A model generated the notes under the pieces. That model did not search any database, had not been told where the DNA came from, and saw only the letters and a program-made list of their open reading frames with translations. A program made the translations under genes and the position numbers. From Spongospora subterranea f. sp. subterranea (Eukaryota; Endomyxa: Phytomyxea; Phytomyxea; Plasmodiophorida): DNA of 46,129 bases. Location: contig JAUGWO010000261.1 of the NCBI GenBank assembly GCA_049724395.1, positions 1-46,129 on the forward strand, in the 5' to 3' direction. Positions 33,262 to 45,356 of the stretch are shown here, piece after piece; position 1 is the stretch's first letter, and each line of letters opens with the position of its first letter.

Positions 33262-35474
33262 TTATCGAAATCGATCAAGAACATGCTTGAGATGTTCGCC
33301 CTGATTAGATTCTTCGAGACGGGGTTCTTGTTTCTTGACTACTTCTTTAATGGATGCCTGTTTGATTTTGGTCGCTTCCAACTTTCGAGCGCTCCATTTT
33401 TTGGAGGACGTGTTCCTTCCTCGTGCCTTATTTGACCGTTTAGCCTTCTTCCCTTTCTTGCTGCCATCACCCTCATCATCGCTATCCTTATCGTCCTATC
33501 GAAACGAAACTAAATCAATTCCATCCACAGCGCGCTACCCTCGATTTGCTCACAGATATTTGTGTTTGACTAGATGGACGAACAGAACCAATCACATTCC
33601 GTTGCAATGTGATCATATCAGGTTGGATCTTATCCAATAATCGCTTGACTTCGGTCTCGCGACGTTGGGATTTCGTCTCGAACGGGTTGGCCTCGAAGGC
33701 ATCGAAGTTGGCTTCGGCCGATCCAGGCACAACGATAGATGAGAATCCCGAGCTGTGCCCAATGGCCAAGACATCTTGATATGGACAGAACTTCACCTGA
33801 TTGATCTATGGCCATCCACGTCCGTCAGCAACGAACAATTAATTTGAAAAACAATCCAATCAATTCACCAATGATCCTGGTAGCTGATGAGTCATGTAAA
33901 ATCGATTATCACGATAGATTTGGATCTGGGAATTAACGCCTGGAGGAAGGTCAAGGACATGGTAGAAATCACGGGATGATTGGACAAAGACCTAGCGCCA
34001 TCAACCCTTTATGGGATATATCTATAGATGTGGCGGGGGCGAAGGTCGGTATCTCCTCCAGCATCTTATAGGTTCTGAGGTCCCAAATGGCAATTGACCC
34101 TTCAGCACCAGACGTGACCATTGTGTGCCCATTGCGTGCGATATCAAGTGCTCGTATTGGGCCTGCATAAGGTGTCAGCGAACGGCGTAGACACCGGCTA
34201 CAAAGCTGATGAAAACACCTTTATGGCATTGAACGGTCGCCGCCGCCGTTGAAAGGTTTGGGGTCCACAATGATACGACTCCTAGGGCAACAGACCAATC
34301 AACATTGAGAAAAAGACCCTATATGTTGTTGATAAGGTTGGAAGACCTGAGTTGTGTCCAACATGGACGACAGCATTGGCAGGATTGTGCTTCATGACAT
34401 GTGATTGGCCGCGTTTCGTGCGATGTTCGGCAACGATAGCGCCAGTTGATGTATCTTGGTACTTAAGGTACTGAGAACAGAAATGGGTCAACAACTGAAC
34501 AGAATCCCGTATTTAGTGATCTGCTGCCCATACCCCAGCTTTACCGATCGACGCCAGCAGGAAATGATATGGCAAGAAGTCCAGGGCGCAGACCTCCATA
34601 TGATTCCGTAGACAATGCAGTTCGACTCCCTTATTGTCGTAAATGTAGACATATTTCTTCTGAGCGACGGCCGCCATTGTATGATTGTGAAGATACCTGG
34701 AACAGATGGTGAGACAGTACGTTCCCGATTCCTTTCGTGAGCGCGCCTACTTCACATCGCGTATTGTCTCATTAACGAATATCTCGGATTCCAATTTGAA
34801 CGTCCCCCACTCCATCATAGCGATATGCCCTTTACGACCTCCAAGTAGGAGATGAGTTCCATTGCGACAGTAATCGATACTGTATTGCCCGAAATCTAAC
34901 CCCAAATCGAACACCTATCGCACATCTATTTTAGATTCTACAATCACCGGTAAGAAGAAAACTGGTGCTGACCTTATCGGCGTTCTGCAAATCAAGCTCC
35001 TTGACCAGATCCGCCTGCTGAATACGATATGATTTTTCAGCGCCTTCTGTTTCAATGAACCTTGCATTCGTGAGATTAGAACCAATTTACGCAGGTCACT
35101 AAGCGACAGGGCATCTCGGTCGTACCCTGATTGTTCAGTCAATAACATCTCGGCCAGGACCGCTTTCTCGTTCACTTTCTTCGCCCGATGCTCATGGCGC
35201 TTCATTGTGGCTTTCAGCTTCAAGTCCGGAATAGCTTTCAGCTCCTTCACAAACGAGAAAATCAGCATCACTATCCGGCTAATGGCAATAATATATCCAC
35301 AACCTTAAACGTCATCGATTCCCCATATTTATATTTCTCAGAAACCTGTTTCCGCCGAGCTTTTTCGGGTTTCGATAAAAATATCGACTTCTTGCTCTGA
35401 CTCGTTTTACGGACGTTGGCAACTGGACGTAAACTGGTCGAGCATTCATCGAAGCTGACCGTGGCAATTCCCAT
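33262..35474 (-). CDS. UTP7: U3 snoRNA-associated WD-repeat protein UTP7 / WDR46
   Basis: Minus-strand gene with about nine or ten exons encoding roughly 530 residues. It belongs to the small-subunit processome that processes 18S rRNA precursors in the nucleolus. The N terminus ([14 protein letters not shown]) is basic. The family signature then follows almost continuously: [86 protein letters not shown], the WD repeats with [15 protein letters not shown], and the BING4 C-terminal block [45 protein letters not shown]. It ends with a Lys-rich tail of about 85 residues finishing VLDRFR. Introns include one of 65 nt (start GTACGA, end GCAAG). Convergent with the FYVE-finger gene. Confidence 0.92.
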
Positions 35475-36068
35475 GATTATTTGGGAAATGTTTGGGTTGA
35501 CTCAAGATAATTCACTTCAGTTCAGAGCGGGAACTGGTCAAATTCCGTCACGGACTCCGTAATTGCGGAGAAACCAAAGCAGAAACTGAGTGGAGCAGAT
35601 TCTGAGGGAGAAGAAACTGACTGCTTTGGCAGCAGAGTTCACTTCAGCCTACGGGCATCATGGGAAACCCAGCAAAACTGGTTTTTTTACCAGAAACCTA
35701 CTCCTCGAAGCAAAAATGGGAAAAAAAACGACTTCACATGGAAGGTGCTGTTCCATGACCGATTTCACCATTCACATCAACAATAATTTTCGTTATCCCA
35801 ATAACCTTGAGCGCTAAAGTATGAAGCTGTTGATTCCGATGATATCCTGCCTTGATCCAATCATACCATTGGCAACAGGGACTCCTTCTTCAGCTCATTC
35901 GTAGCTTTCACGTATCCTAACCGCCCTGCCATCCCAACACGGGAAAGTCTCTATCACTTTGATATGAATCTGCAATTAGCGATACACTTTGAGAATTATT
36001 ATTGAACTTTCAATCGAATTTCTACAAAAACTAAGACGAAAATATCAGCGCACACAGTATCAGTCTGT
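35475..36068. other. Upstream of UTP7, no gene recognised
   Basis: Presumed UTP7 promoter. It lies between UTP7 exon 1 and the duplicated fragment. A plus-strand frame at 35590-35817 has no recognisable motif. Confidence 0.35.
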
Positions 36069-36150
36069 ATCGACTTCTTGCTCTGACTCGGTTTACCGAC
36101 GTTGACAACTGGACGTAAACTGGTCGAGCGTTCATCGAATCTGACCGTGG
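36069..36150 (-). pseudogene. Duplicated fragment of UTP7 exon 1
   Basis: 82 bases match UTP7 exon 1 (35382-35464) in the same orientation with about five mismatches. Encoded on the minus strand is the same [11 protein letters not shown]...KSQSKKSI-type segment with substitutions. The copy lacks the start codon context and the rest of the gene, so it is a relic of a local direct duplication 0.69 kb upstream. Confidence 0.85.
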
Positions 36151-37082
36151 AGATATTGTGATGACCTGGAACACGTCTGACGTGCAGGAATTTAATGCTG
36201 TTGTACAGGAAGATTGCACTGAACTAGTAGAACAATTTGACAATGGCCTGAAAGAAAGGGGTTCTTCAACGCTATCTTTCATTGATGAATGCTTTTAGAA
36301 TGATCAACACGAGAAATACATGATTGGTCTGGATTGCGTGAGCTTTTTTGAACTGGTTTCATGGGTAATGAACCGACTGATGGAAATGGATAGTGAATAA
36401 AGTAAATGAGTCGAGGTTTCAAGAGGTATCCTGATTGAATGGTCTAATCTGATTCCGTCGTCGACATCAAATATCAGGCACCATCTTCACAGTTCATTTC
36501 TCATCTGGCGCATTATCTTCTGAATTGAGGCTTGGCAAAACAAAAGCACACCAGTTGCCTGATCAGCACCTATTTCCTACATAAAAAACTCATAAGTTGT
36601 CATCTTTGTCTCTGCGACTGTACTAACGGTTCTCTAAACTGTTGATTGTCTGGAACCTCTGAAGGATGTTGGTGAGAGTGGAACCATAATAGACTTCACG
36701 AATCAGTTTACCATTTCATCATTATAATCCAACATATGGTGGTACAAACAGGTCTGGAGCCATTTTTAATGACCAGTGTCGTTTTTTGCAAACATTTCGT
36801 ACTCGTAGATCAGAGAATGACGGATTTCAGCAATAACCAGTGCAACAGCAGCAGCTCATCTGAGTTCATCAGGATACGAAAACTCGTTATCGCATTTTAA
36901 AGCAAACCTACTAGAGCAACACGGCTGCCGTGATCGACGAAAAAACCGCCAACTCGAAACTTCAAAACATACTCCCGGATGTTTTTCGTTTTACGAACCA
37001 AAAAAATCATTGAGATTGAATTGTCTACACCAATGAACTCATGAAACAAAACGCCGAGCCGAGAGCTGACGGAAGCAAAAAA
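36151..37082. other. No gene recognised (36.2-37.1 kb)
   Basis: Short frames only; probably decayed repeat sequence leading into the element cluster. Confidence 0.35.
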
Positions 37083-37157
37083 TTGGAAGATGGGATAATC
37101 GAAATCCCGACCTCGTCGTTGCGAACGACGCGTGATGACCAACTACACCAATCCCCC
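37083..37157. repeat. Dispersed 75-bp repeat, copy A
   Basis: Nearly identical to 45357-45431 (three or four mismatches), sharing GGGATAATCGAAATCCCGAC and CGCGTGATGACCAACTAC. On the plus strand both read LE(D/N)GIIEIPTSSL, reminiscent of the first conserved strand of Ty3/gypsy reverse transcriptase. Too short to assign the element. Confidence 0.7.
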
Positions 37158-37168
37158 ATCTGTGTTAC

Positions 37169-37374
37169 GTCAGATTCCAGGAGTCACTATCTCGGTGAAC
37201 GGCACATCAAAACAATACCTTCATTGCTCATTTGAGATTATTTCTCGAATGAGCCGTAGCTATAGTAGTTATCCAATGAAGGTATATTAGAGAAGTGATT
37301 GTATTGATGATGATTCATCTTCCCGAATTGATTCATGTGCCGTTCACCGAGACAGTGACTCCTGGAATCTGACA
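37169..37374 (-). repeat. Palindromic LTR-like repeat at the 3' end of a copia fossil
   Basis: Both ends carry the same roughly 40-base inverted sequence (GTCAGATTCCAGGAGTCACT and its complement), followed by ...GAACGGCACAT. On the minus strand it begins TGTCAGATTCC directly after a purine-rich run, as an LTR would start after the polypurine tract. The interior also has foldback symmetry around 37240. It shares most of its length with 38761-38992. It may be the LTR of the adjacent copia element, or a foldback element inserted at that point. Confidence 0.6.
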
Positions 37375-38760
37375 CGCCCCTTCGCTGTCGCGGTGTCGCA
37401 CTCTCAATTCGGACCTCACGCTCTTGGCGTCGGTGCTCGAGTTCATCAACGAAGACCTTTGCTTCGTACCTCCTTGTTTAAAGCTTTGGTCAATATGTCT
37501 GCGACCATCTCGCTGGTGGGGCAATATTTGACCATGATCTTTCCTTCTTCGACCTTCTCTCGAATGAAGCGGTGCCGTACGTCAATATGTTTCGTACGTG
37601 ATTCACTCGAAAACCCCTTGGTTATCATGATTGATAACTGAGGTTTTGCTCTGGTTGAGCTTCAGTTCGAACATCAAATCTTGTAACCAGATCGCCTTTT
37701 TTACGGCGTCAGACGCGGCCATATACTCGGCCTCTGTTGTCGAAAGTGTCACCGCCTTTTGTTTCTGGCTTTTCCATGATACCGTGTTGTCACCTAACTT
37801 GTATAGCCAACCGGTTGTTGTTGATTTACGATCTTCTTTGTCGCCGGCATAATCACTATTTGCCCATCCTTGGATTCGTAAATTGGACCTGGTGAAATGA
37901 AGACCTAATGTGCATGTGGTGCGTAATAGGTACTTCAAAATACCTTGAATCGCTTTCCATAGGTGTTTCGTTGGCGTTGATGCGTGCCTGCTAACGCGAT
38001 TTGTAGCGAAAGCGATATCTGGGCGAGTTGAAATGGCCAGGTACATCAGGCAACCTATGGCCTTCCTGATAGGATAGTCGTTTGAGATGTTGTTGTCTTC
38101 ATCTTCAGGTTCGAAAGACTTTGCCATTGGTAGCGGTGTCGGTTTGCAGTTTGCTTGACCGAAATGTTCTGTTATTCGTCTGATGTAGGCTTCTTGAGTC
38201 AGGACGATGCCTTGCTCTGTTCGTTTGCCTTTATGCCTAGAAATTCGTCGAGTTCGCCTAAGTCGTTCATGCGGAATGTTCTTCCTAAAATCTGTGAAAC
38301 CTGGTTGAGATCATTCTCGTTGTCTCCCATAATGAGTAGATCATCGACATAGACTGCAATAAGGATCATGTCGGAGCCCTTGTGTTGAAACCATATGCAG
38401 AGTTCTTTTGAAGATTGTGTGAATCTTTGGGCTTTGAGGAGATTAAATAATGATTGTTGCCATGCGCGCCCGGCCTGCTTCAGTCCGTAAAGTGCTTTCT
38501 TAAAGTAAACACCTTCGTGTGATTGGCGCCCGACTTAACAAATCCTTCAGGTTGGGAGATGTAAATGGGCAGCATAATCGGCGCATTGAGGTAGGCGTTT
38601 TGGAAGTTCGCGTGGGAGAATTTTCCAATTGCGATTGATGGCAATGGATATGACTATTCTAAGAGAAGCATATGTTAATACAGAGGAATACGTGTCGTGG
38701 TAATCGATGCCATAAGATTTGGGAATAGCCTTTAGGGACGAATCGTGCTTTGTACTTTTC
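37375..38760 (-). mobile_element. Ty1/copia fossil: reverse transcriptase and RNase H
   Basis: Minus-strand. The C-terminal part is in one long open frame (38127-37603): the RNase H and late-RT block with GCLMYLAISTRPDIAFA, NSDYAGDKEDRKSTTGW-like and STTEAEYMA motifs, followed by MVKYCPTSEMVADILTKAL. Upstream (38760-38150) are RT fragments with KSYGIDYHDTYSSVLTYASLR and later LLIMGDNE-like sequence. The order matches Ty1/copia pol. It is broken, with several interruptions in the RT part, and truncated upstream by the foldback repeat at 38761. The RNase H end looks comparatively young because a long frame remains. Confidence 0.8.
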
Positions 38761-38992
38761 GGTGAACGGCACATGAATCAAGTCGGGAAGATGAATCATC
38801 ATCAATACAATCACTTCTCTAATGTACCTTCATTGGATACCTACTATAGCTACTGTTAATCTCCCAAATGAGCAGTAGCTATAGTAGGTATCCAATGAAG
38901 GTATATTAGAGAAGTGAATGTATTGATGACGATTCATCTTCCCGAATTTATTTATGTGCCGTTCACCGAGATAGTGACTCCTAAAATCTGAC
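38761..38992. repeat. Foldback repeat interrupting the copia fossil
   Basis: Nearly perfect 210-base palindrome (38761-38970) from GGTGAACGGCACAT to ATGTGCCGTTCACC, centred near 38865, plus a further TAGTGACTCC...TCTGAC extension on the right. It is a longer version of the repeat at 37169-37374. The left side directly abuts copia RT sequence, so it was either inserted there or marks an inversion junction. Confidence 0.75.
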
Positions 38993-40135
38993 ATTTCCAT
39001 GAACGGAAGGCGATATTTTCATTTATCACACGATTCGTACATCATCAATGATAAATACAATCACTTCTTACTTTGACACAACTAGTTACATCTACAGATT
39101 CTACTTTCTTTTTCCACTCCCGCTCATCAAATTAATTGTCCCACACTGCTCAAGAATGGTAGAAACACGACACGGAAGAAACGACAACGTCGACCGACCA
39201 GAAGCAGATGGAAATACACACCCAACAACCGAGCCAAACCACTACCCAGATTCAAAGACAGACTCACTCTACACACAGCCTGACCGAACAAGTCGACTTA
39301 TCTAAGCACAACTCTGGGCTGAAACTTATACCCCAATTTACCGGCACAAACTGGGATGAGTTCAAGAGGAAGTTGGAGATGCAATGTACTATTATGGGTT
39401 TGGATTCCTATCTCGAATGTTCACCAAATCCATCCGACCGAATTAAAATCCAGAAACGACTAACTGGCATCGGCACAGATATCCATCCGCTTGACAGCAA
39501 TCGCAGTACAAGCAAGAGCCCAAGCTAGTATCAATTTGCGGAACAACAAGCGAGATCTGGAACAAGCTGCGGAATGGGTACGAACAATCAGCCGAATCGA
39601 AAGCATCCAACTTGTTCATCCAATTCATCCACCTCAAGAATCGACCTTAGAGGCAATGGAAGCGTATTTGGACAAATATAGCGACGTTCCAGATCTCGCT
39701 TGTTGTTCCGCAAATTGATACTTGCTTGTACTGTGTCAAGCGGAGGGATATCTGTGCCGATGCCAAATTTGTCGTTTCGGATTTCGATTGGGTCGGATGG
39801 ATTCGGTGAATATTCGAGATAGGAATCCAAACCCATAATTGCATCTCCCTCTTGAACTCATAACCTTCAGCAGAGTTGTGCTTAGATAAGTCGATATGTT
39901 CGGTCAGGCAGTGTGTAGAGTGAGTCTGTCTTTGAACCTGGGTAGTGGTTTGGCTCGGTTGTCGGGTGTGTGTATATCCATCTGCTTCTGGTCGGTCGAC
40001 GTTGGTGTCGTTTCTTCCGCGTCGTGTTTCTACCATTCTTGAGCACTGTGGGACTCTTAATCTATAGATCGGGAGTGGAAAAAGAAACTAGAATGTGAAG
40101 ATATAACTAGCTGTGTTAAAGTAAGAAGTGATTGC
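38993..40135. mobile_element. Copia gag region in two inverted copies
   Basis: The plus-strand copy (39045-39700) and minus-strand copy (40135-39700) start from the same leader (TACTTTGACACA... and its counterpart) and the same gag N terminus (MVETRHGRND / MVETRRGRND). The plus copy continues PQFTGTNWDEFKRKLEMQC, a copia gag pattern. The copies meet tail to tail near 39680. The minus copy has the right strand and order to be the gag of the copia fossil at 37375-38760. Both copies are broken, with several interruptions in each. A fold-back rearrangement after insertion is the simplest reading. Confidence 0.7.
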
Positions 40136-41134
40136 ATACGACTCGTCGTGAATCGTGCTGTATATGCTTCAACTCAACCTCGCCTCATTTCCACACATTG
40201 ATTTAACATCAATAAAGCATCTACTAGACATTAGTTTTCCTAACATACTCTGTATAGGTCCATCGGCCGCTACCACAATTTGGGAGATTACCTGAAAAGC
40301 TACGAAAACTCAAAGAGTATGCCGACCGTAGGACGTGGATTCAAACGCTTGTCAATGAGCGTGAATATCGTTAATGACCCCATGACTCCACATATACTTG
40401 ATGAAGCCCTTCTATCCAAGCACAATCAAGAACTCGCAATCTTTCCCGAAATTACTGGTCATTATTGAAAAAATCTAAATCCCATCGAGCTGCAAAACGA
40501 CCAGCTGACATCTGAACAGATCTTCTTATAACCATGCTCAGTAGAAGCAGATTTCGACGTGTATATCGACAACGGAGGTCTGGGAAAGACTCTCATCGGC
40601 ATTTATGTAGACACTGCAGTTGCCGAAGTCTTCTCGAACTTTTTCGAATTCGTTCACTATGAAAATAATGACTGTTGGCCGTTAATCAGCAAGTTGGCGC
40701 AATGATCCTGCCAAGTAATTCAAAAATCTATTGAGGAACAACCAGATTTCAAAACCAAATGGATGGCTGCAAGGAACTGTACTTTACCAGGGGCTATTCA
40801 TCGGTTTTTATCTATAATATCACTGCGAGTTACTTTCATGGGAATGTTTTGGGAAAAGGCTTTTTCAAAAGCTCGCTGTACATTTCGAATCGATGAGAAA
40901 CATTCAAGAATGTTCCTTTGTACAAATTTGAATTTGCACGCATTGGCGTTTGCCGGGTCAAAGGATCGAATGGTCATTCGCTGGATCAGAAACAACGCGA
41001 GAATGATGTAAAATATGTCGTTCTCATCGAAAAAACTTCCAACGGGGTCCTGGAGAAATTGCAATTGAATATTTCGAAAGCAATAATCAAACCTGTTAGC
41101 GCGGAAGGCGTACGATCGAGCGTGACGTCATGCA
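40136..41134. other. Unassigned stretch between two copia fossils
   Basis: Short frames (40280-40468 plus; 40798-41064 minus) without recognised motifs, AT-rich. Probably old element sequence. Confidence 0.3.
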
Positions 41135-44100
41135 GTGAGGAATGACTCAAGGTTCTTCCCTGACGGGACATCATTGTTATCAATACAACACAATCTGAAT
41201 TTATTGCTAATCTTCACGCGCCAATTAGAATCAGATTAAGAGTCCCAACTCACCCCGACAACTACCACAGCTCACCAATGGACACCGTCGACAACAACCC
41301 AACAACATCCTCAGCCACACCACTTCCCGTGCAGCCTGGCAAACGGCAATGTACTCTGCATGGCACGTCGATGTCGCGATCAAGCTCATGAGCTTGAATC
41401 TCCACGATACTGCTGTGCCAGACAACATCACCAGCTGTCCGCCCACCGACTTGAGCGTGTCTGGATCATTGGCGAAGTCAGAATCAACGGCACAACTTGG
41501 TTCGCTTGTCCCGCGTCATTCATCAATTGCGTGTCGAATCTGTCTCTCTTCTCACTCTTTTTGAAGACAAGACCGTACTGATCATTCTTGGCTAGATATC
41601 GTAATACGTGCACCGCAGCATCCCAGTGCTCCTGAGTCGGCAGCGCCACGAATCGTGACAATAAACTAACTGGAAAAGCAATATCAATTCTTGTTCCAAT
41701 TGCCAGGTGTCCGATACATCCAAGAAGTTCCCGGTATGGCATATTCGTTGCCTGATCACCCTCTTTTCCTCGATTGATCCGCATCTTTGCAGGCAGCGGA
41801 GTTGCGTCGGCGCTCGCGCGCGCTTCGAAGCATGCTTGACGTGAGCTCGGAACCGCGCCAGCACGTCTCGCAGGTATTGCGTCTGGTCTCCAGAACATAC
41901 GCTGATGCTGTCTGCATCAACCGCATTCCCAGAACCCAGCGTGCAGGCCCCAGATCCTTCGTCTTGAATCGCTTGGACAACATTGTTTTCACCTCCAGGA
42001 CCATTTCAGCCCTTCTCCCGAATATAAGAAAATCGTCCACGAACACTCCTAGGATCACAATGTGAACCTCTCGCCGCAACACCTAGAGGCATGGGTCGCT
42101 TGTTGTTCGTTTGAACCCGAACGCTGCCAACACCTTGTTCAGCGTTTCATACCAAATTCGGAGTGCCTCCACTAGTCCGTATAACGCTTTCTTCAGACGC
42201 CACACTTTCTTTCCACGATCACCTTGTTCAAATCCCTTAGGTTGTTCGCAATAGACAGGAGTTTCTAAGACCCCGTTCAGGAATGCGGTCTTTACATCCA
42301 TCTGATGAATGACCGCACCAAACATCGCTGCCAGTCGAATGATAACCCTTAACGTCGCATATCGCAGGGTCGGTGCGAAGGTCTCCTTCCACGTCTTCCA
42401 AGGGTCGCAACAGCCGAGTGGAACAAATCTCGCCTTCCATCGCACACACTCGCCGTGCTCATTCCGCTTTCCGGTGTACACGAATTTCGCCGGAAGTACA
42501 GTCGCATCAGTCGGTCGATCGACAACTTCCATGGCGTCATTCTCGATAATTGCGTTCACCTCCTCAGTTTCACCGTTATGCCAGTGAGGCCAGTCTTCAC
42601 TGGCACGCGCTTCTGCTTCCGATTGTGGATCAGAACGCACTTCAGGGACTTCTCCCGTCAGTAGGGCAAACAAGCCGTTGTCTGCCTCGGCGACCGAACA
42701 ATAACACATCCAGCCTCCGGTTACATTATGTTCTTGAGTATCATAGAAGATGTCGTCTTCATCTTCTATCTCCTTCTCAGTCGAACTAGGCTCGTCTGCT
42801 TCGGCGTCCAACGGGTCATGTCCCCCGGTTCCACTCGTGTCCGCGTTGTCGCCCTCCTGGCAAGTAATCGCGTTCCTGCCACATGCTGCGTGTCGCGCAA
42901 TACGGTCCATCCCGTCGTAATCAACTTCAGCGAATCGATTCGGTGGGTTGTTAATCCGACCTGATCGTCGCAGCACTAATTGATTGACTGGGTGGGCGTC
43001 TCCATGTTGGCGAAGACCTTTGACTCCACCAGCATCGCCATCTTCTTTCTTCTGATGATGGGCCGCAGCTCCACCATCATCGCCGCCCTGAGCTGCGTGT
43101 CCATCGATCGTCATCGACAACGTCAACGTCGAAAATGTCTCCGACAACAGCCGCCCTCTTCTCAACGTCCGTTGCAGGCGCTTCATCCTTGAGTGGGAAT
43201 ACTGACTCATAAAAGTAGGCGTTTCTCGATTCAATGACCTTTTTCGTCTCCAAGACCAGGAACACCCATGCTTTCTTCGAAATCGACACCCCCAGTACCG
43301 CCCGTGCAGCCTTGGGTTTCAATTTCTCCTTCTTTGAGCGGCGAAACAGCACCCAGGCCTCGCAGCCCCAGACTCTCGCGCGCGAAAGATTGGGACGTTG
43401 GCCCGTCAATACTTCAAATGGCGTCGTAGCATGCTTCGAAGCGCGCGCGAGCGACGACAACTCCGCTGCCTGCAAAGATGCGGATCAATCGAGGAAAAGA
43501 GGTTGATCAGGCAACGAATATGCCATACCGGGAACTTCTCGGATGTATCGGACACCTGGCAATTGGAACAAGAATTGATATTGCTTTTCCAGTTAGTTTA
43601 TTGTCACGATTCGTGGCGCTGCCGACTCAGGAGCACTGGGATGCTGCGGTGCACGTATTACGATATCTAGCCAAGAATGATCAGTACGGTCTTGTCTTCA
43701 AGAAGAGTGAGAAGAGACGGATTCGACACGCAATTGATGAATGACGCGGGACAAGCGAACCAAGTTGTGCCGTTGATTCTGACTTCGCCAATGATCCAGA
43801 CACGCTCAAGTCGGTGGGCGGACAGCTGGTGATGTTGTCTGGCACAGCAGTATCGTGGAGATCCAAGCTCATGAGCTTGATCGCGACATCGACGTGCCAT
43901 GCAGAGTACATTGCCGTTTGCGAGGCTGCACGGGAAGTGGTGTGGCTGAGGATGTTGTTGGGTGAAATAGGGTTCAGACTGAAGTTCCCGAGCAAGGTAT
44001 TGGAGGACAATGCTGCGGCGAAGGCAACTGCCGAGACAGTTGGAGTGACGGATGCGAACAGGAATGACTCAAGGTTCTTCCCTGACGGGACATCAATGTT

Positions 44101-44165
44101 ATCAATACAACACAATCTGAATTCATTGCTAATCTTCACGCGCCAATTAGAATCAAAAACTGCGC
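41135..44165 (-). mobile_element. Second Ty1/copia fossil, with an inverted duplicate of its RNase H end
   Basis: On the minus strand from 43475: the integrase end (TTPFEVLTGQRPNLSRARVWG), a spacer rich in Asp/Glu/His, and reverse transcriptase in long open frames (KARFVPLGCC, HQMDVKTAFLNGVLE, KALYGL, then VFVDDFLIFG), then RNase H (NMPYRELLGCIGHLAIGTRIDIA and CHAEYIAVCQAAREVVWL). The RNase H end (about 41135-41830) is repeated in inverted orientation at 43440-44165 (plus strand), so the pol body lies between two outward copies of its own 3' part. The plus copy also keeps sequence resembling LEDNAAAKATAE. The upstream gag and first part of integrase are absent. Broken, with a few interruptions; long remaining frames suggest it is fairly young. 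It differs from the copia family at 37-40 kb. Confidence 0.85.
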
Positions 44166-45356
44166 GTAATTTTCTGATTTAAATCAACAAACTCTGAATT
44201 AGCATATCCGCTACTGTGTGCTCGTTTTGTTTATGACCCAACTAATCATTACCATTCGGTCGTTTGAGGCGGTGAGCTATCATAACAGGATGGGCTGAGT
44301 GTAACTGAAAAGCGGCAAAAGGAGGTCAAACGAGGTGTTGCGCCGAAGCTTAGCAATTCGTGAACGCAAAGTGAAAAATTGTTCTACTACGCACCGGATG
44401 GAGGGCATAGTTGTGCGACAATGGGGGGCTCATATGCTCGGCAGCGAAACGCGGAGACCAGGTGATTCTAGTTAAGATGCCAATCGGCCAACCCGGGTTG
44501 ACGAAAAAACTGTTTCTTACACCAGAGACCTCTTCCCCGACGCAAATGGGCAAACAAGGCAACCGGTTTAAATGCGGGTTGAATAGGAATACAAGTCAGA
44601 CATCACTAATTTTTAATCGTTTCTTATCTTGCGAAAACAGTAGTTGTTGATTTGCACACGCACACACATTGTCGGGAACCCTTTGGCACCTCTGGGTCAA
44701 GCCACTGCATTTGCCGCGTACTGTTGAGAGACTTTTGCTGCACATGATAATGTTCAGAATTGACAGTAAAACTCTCCTATTTCATGTCGCCCTAATGATC
44801 GACGGTGGACAGAAGAAAAACCCACATTCTGTAACGATCTGATTGCCTGCCATTCAGGGCTTAAACAAAGGAGTACTTGCAGAACCTAAGAAGACACCGC
44901 TCAATGCTGCTAAACCGAAAGCAGGTCAAGGGTAACCCTGTTGTCGATGATGGCAATGCAGGCTGAGACGATTGATGAATAGTACCGCGTTCTGACATGC
45001 ACCAACCGTAGAGCGATACCGGTGTGCGTTCGGGTTTGGATTCGCGGGCGCCGGGCAGCCAGACTCATCAGAGCCGGCGGGATTGTGATAACACACAGGG
45101 ACGGCGAACCGATTTCGTTTTAGTGCCCGGCCCACGGTATATAACGTGCCAAATGTGGTTCGCCAGCGCAATCAACTCGTCGGGGTATATCGGTTCGCAC
45201 GCACGCCTCTGTAGGTTATCGCAAAACGGCAAAAGCAGCGACTAATGTCCCGCCGAGGCGTGTCGTTCATTCAGATCATCATGTTTCATTCACCCTACCG
45301 ACTATGAAGTCCCAAAAAAAGTATGGACCATTATTCGAATGCTGATGCAAAACAAT
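44166..45356. other. Unassigned stretch with short frames
   Basis: No motif recognised. Frames such as 44411-44650 (plus) and 44926-45171 (minus) are probably not coding. Confidence 0.3.

Noticed and set aside
35590-35760. Weak protein-level similarity to 44470-44570 (GKPxxTxxF...KMGK)
   Set aside because: Only a few identities without DNA similarity; not enough to call a shared family.
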